Part shown: piece after piece, positions 33,372-36,475 of the stretch
Layout of the letters: each line of letters opens with the position of its first letter
Position numbering within the stretch: the stretch's first letter is position 1
From: Paramacrobiotus richtersi
Taxonomy: Eukaryota; Tardigrada; Eutardigrada; Parachela; Macrobiotidae
Assembly: GCA_034698045.1 (NCBI GenBank)
Contig: JAQGAU010000169.1
Span: 1-36,475, forward strand
Length of the DNA: 36,475 nt
Direction of reading: 5' to 3'
Position numbers and translations under genes: made by a program
The notes under the pieces: model-generated
Database searches by the model: none
Told to the model about the DNA's origin: nothing
What the model saw: the letters and a program-made list of their open reading frames with translations, nothing else

Positions 33372-36300
33372 ATGGCTGGCCCGGTGTCGACTGAGCTCCT
33401 CGTGGCGGACGCCCTAGCGGATGAATATTCTGACGCATCATCACAGGCAAGTCGTGCGGCGCCGGACGACGCTATCTCGGCCGATGTCCCGCGTTTCGTC
33501 TGTCTCAGCTGTGCCGTTCCGGCTGGCGCCTTCTTCTGTCCACAGTGCGTTGTGCATGGCAACTTCACGGCTTCCTCGCGGCCGACAGGGAAGAGATTCG
33601 CGGATCGCCGTCTGGAACTTATCCAGGTATTCATCAGATTTTTCTACGTTTTTTCATAACTTTTTGTGTATTTTGTTATGTTTTTTTAAGCATTTTAGGT
33701 TTTAAGATGTTGTCTATTTTATTTTTATTTTCTTAATTATTTCTTCCATATTTATCTGACAGCACTAATTTTTTTACATTTTTCTCTAGTTTATTTATAT
33801 TTTTTTAATTTTCAAAAAAATTTATCTGACGACATCTGAATTTTTTACCTTTTCCCCTGTTTTATTCGTATTTTTATAATTATTTCTTTTTCTTGTTTTG
33901 TTTTATGGGTTTTCTATTTTATGATAGATTTTGTAACAAAATTTTGGTTTGCTTATGGCGCGTTTCCTTTATGATGTCTGTTTCCAATTCCTGGTTTTTG
34001 TCAAATAAAATAAAAAAAAATTCAAAACAGTTTGTATGGATAATATAAACGGTATAAAATGGAACGCAAAGTGTTGTGCGGATTCTCAGGTGTGTCAGCG
34101 CCGCCTCGAGATGGCCAACGAGTTCGTCAGCCTGTCGGAAGAGATCCACCGCCTGGAGGACATGAACCGCTGCCTCGCCCACCGCCAGTGGCGCGTCCGC
34201 TGTCTGCAGGAGCACCTGACGCTCCGGCGCAGCGCCAACGACAAACTGCGCGCCCGGGTGGTCGGCGAGGAGCGCGCCATCAACGAGGAGAACGCCAAGT
34301 TCGACCAGCTGCAGCTGGCCTGTACTGAGACGAAGAAGCGGCTGATCCGCGACCGGGAGGCCCTGCTGGAGCGGAAGCGCGATGCCAAGCTGCTGGAGAT
34401 ACAGATTATCAAGAAGCGAAAGACAGCTGTTCGACATTTGGTAGGGGGAAAGAGTTTTGCACAACTGATTGGAAATTTTATTTGGTTGTTTTGTTGGTGT
34501 CGCAGCTGCACACTTTGCTGATAATATGTAGATTGTATTGGACTGAATATTTTGATTCTGGTTTTTTTTTAAATTATTGTTTACTGTAGTTAATGAATGT
34601 TTTTTATTGTTTTGTTTTATTAATTTTCGATAATTAATCCAGTTTTTCATAATTTATCTATTTTTAATTTTTGTAATGCAGTACATTTTTTTCTTACATT
34701 TTTATAGCGCAGTGCAATTTTTTAATTACTTTTTTATAATACAGTACAATTTGTTAAAATTATTTTGATTAAATTTTTATAATACAATGCGATTTTGTAA
34801 AATTAATTTATTAATATTTTATAATACAGTATAAGTTTTTTTAATACTTTTTTATCATACAAATACACCTTTTTTTCGAATGTCTTGTAATAAAATACAA
34901 TGTTTTAGAGTTATTTTTATTGATTTTTGTGTCAGGTACAAGACATTTTCCCGCTGACGGAGCTGGACGCCAACCTGCAGCCCCTGCGGCCCGTCGCCGC
35001 CGACCCCCCGCTCGCCGAGTACTGCCGCATCCTCGAGCCGATCCTGCCGTTGAACGGCAATTACGCCGCCTACCACAACTACGCCGGCCAGGCCCTGCAG
35101 CCCGACGTCAACGTCCGCAATCCCCTCTACGAGGTACCATTCTACATGTTTTTCACTCATTTTGGTTATTATTTTTTCCCGAATATTTCGTCACTTTTTC
35201 AAAAACGTCTATTATTTATATATTCTATATCCGTTTTTTTAATCAGTTTTTATTCATATTTTTTAAACCATATTTGTATGAACTGAATATCGTATTACCT
35301 ATTATTTAAATATTTATCAATGGTACTTTCATATTGTATTTTTTTATTAAGATTTTTTATCTGTTTTCTGAAGTATTTATTTTATTTATTGTGGATACCG
35401 TTGTGTCTGTTTCTGATATTTCTCGTAGAGATTTGTATGTTTATTTATTCTACAGTATTTTTTTGGATGTTTTTGAATATTTCTTGTTAATTTCTTTATT
35501 GATGGTAGTTGTGTATGACGTATAGGTGCCCGCCGGACTAGGTATGGTGGCGCAGCTGCTGCACGCGCTGGTGCACATCCTGGACTTTCAGATGCCGGAT
35601 CTCGTCGAGTACGGGCAGTTTCTCGGGCCGGAGCTGGACGAGAGCTCGTTTCAGAAGGCCGTCTACCAGCTCAACTGGAACATCCTGACCGTGTGCTCGT
35701 CGCAGCAGATCGCCGTGGATGAGCTGTCCTTGAAGGAGACGGTGGGGAATATGCTCAAGTTGATCAAATGGCCACAACTTGGCCGGTAAGTGCACTCACC
35801 TGTACCTAAATATTTTTAATTTTTTCCTCGTATTTTTCTTGATTTTTTTGAATTATTTGCTAATTATTTTGTTCAAAATTTTTACAGTTATTTCTGGGTT
35901 TTTTTATCGTGTTTTGGTAGTTATTTTATTACATATTTTTTTTTCCATTTTCTCTATTTTTTTATGATATTTTTGCTAATTAATTTTTTAATTTGTGTAT
36001 TTTGTTCCTGGTTATTTTACTTTTTGATCACATTCTTTTACGGTTATTTTCCTATTTGATTTATTTTTTGTTATAATTTTGTTTATTTTTCAAAAAACAC
36101 GGTTTTATCATTTTTTATTTTTAACTATCAATTTTTGTGTTAAATGAAAGGTGGACGCTATAGTAAATAGAAAAGTAAAATCTTTAAAAAAAATTTTGTA
36201 AAAAGAGCTCCAAAATCGGCATAAAATCCCTCTGATCCTCGCGTATTACAGCACCGGTCCCTATGATCTGAGTAACGTCCTGGTGTTCACCGAGGACGAG

Positions 36301-36475
36301 CCCGGTAGTGACAGCGGATCCATGCACACCGCCGAGGACGGCGAAACCAGGAGCGAACTGCTGGAGACGGAGGGCAGCGACGAGACCGACTGGGAGACCA
36401 TCCCGGCGGCCAGCGCCTCGGTCCTCCCCGCCGCCGGCCCCCACGACGCCCTGACCCGCTCCACCTTCGGCTCGG
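33372..36475 (+). CDS. ATG14: ATG14 / Barkor, autophagy PI3K complex I subunit (partial)
   Basis: ATG14 directs the Vps34-Vps15-Beclin 1 lipid kinase to the ER to start autophagosome formation. Exons 33372-33626, 34090-34440, 34936-35133, 35526-35785 and 36252 to the window edge are in phase, giving about 429 aa so far. The N terminus has CLSC and CPQC (Cys 44, 47, 56 and 59), matching the zinc-type cysteine pairs of human ATG14. Exon 2 is a long charged coiled coil (for example EEIHRLEDMNRCLAHRQWR) expected to pair with Beclin 1. Exons 3 and 4 carry the conserved core, including LLHALVHILDF and VYQLNWNILTVCSSQQI. Exon 5 is acidic with ETEGSDETDWETIP, like the human region before the membrane-sensing BATS segment, which would lie beyond the window. 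Identity rests on domain order and these motifs; overall conservation is modest. Confidence 0.87.

Noticed and set aside
33919..34650. 243-codon minus-strand frame opposite ATG14 exon 2
   Set aside because: Shadow of the GC-rich coiled-coil exon. The plus strand has splice sites in phase and the ATG14 domain order.
1..36475. tRNA, rRNA, CRISPR array or transposase gene
   Set aside because: I scanned for tRNA B-box strings, spaced identical repeats and transposase-like frames and saw none that held up. A covariance-model scan was not possible here.

Overview
The window is animal nuclear DNA. Its genes are split into short GC-rich exons with GT-AG introns that are AT-rich, and the proteins are typical of animals: ATG14, a glutamate-cysteine ligase catalytic subunit, CWF19L1 and HDDC2. 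Compact introns plus a PMP3/UPF0057 proteolipid family point to a small-genome invertebrate. Tardigrade or another ecdysozoan is my guess; it is not shown by the sequence.

Layout. 18-4607 (-): CWF19L1, a lariat-debranching cofactor homologue, about 10 exons, essentially complete. 5331-6733 (+): F-box protein copy 1. 8163-8415 (+): a decayed last exon of an HDDC2 copy. 8965-10736 (-): F-box copy 2. 11172-13389 (+): HDDC2 copy A, divergent from F-box copy 2, with frameshifts in exons 1 and 2. 14353-14777 (-): three partial copies of a PMP3-type membrane peptide. The last of these overlaps the 3' end of 14749-18560 (-), an RNF14-like RING-IBR gene with an N-myristoylation-type start and a broken RING2. 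20481-22637 (+): HDDC2 copy B, intact, 201 aa. 23590-29130 (+): GCLC, 14 exons, 647 aa, complete. 30182-31642 (-): F-box copy 3. 33372 to the window end (+): ATG14, cut by the window edge.

History of the locus. Three F-box paralogues and three HDDC2 copies (one intact, one frameshifted, one a fragment) are interspersed among single-copy housekeeping genes, so segmental duplication and decay have shaped the region. F-box copies 1 and 3 still share an upstream block containing an ETS-like CACTTCCGG; copy 2 keeps only part of it. HDDC2 A and B lie in a duplicated block of about 3 kb (roughly 10945-13912 and 20252-23187) that covers both flanks as well as the exons.

Functionally the genes are not an operon-like set. 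They cover splicing, deoxynucleotide turnover, glutathione synthesis, autophagy initiation and two kinds of ubiquitin-ligase component. The less ordinary parts are the F-box family, which I do not recognise beyond its F-box, and the RBR gene whose end runs into a PMP3 fragment. All exon models below were built by hand from splice signals, reading phase and remembered family sequence, with no searches run.
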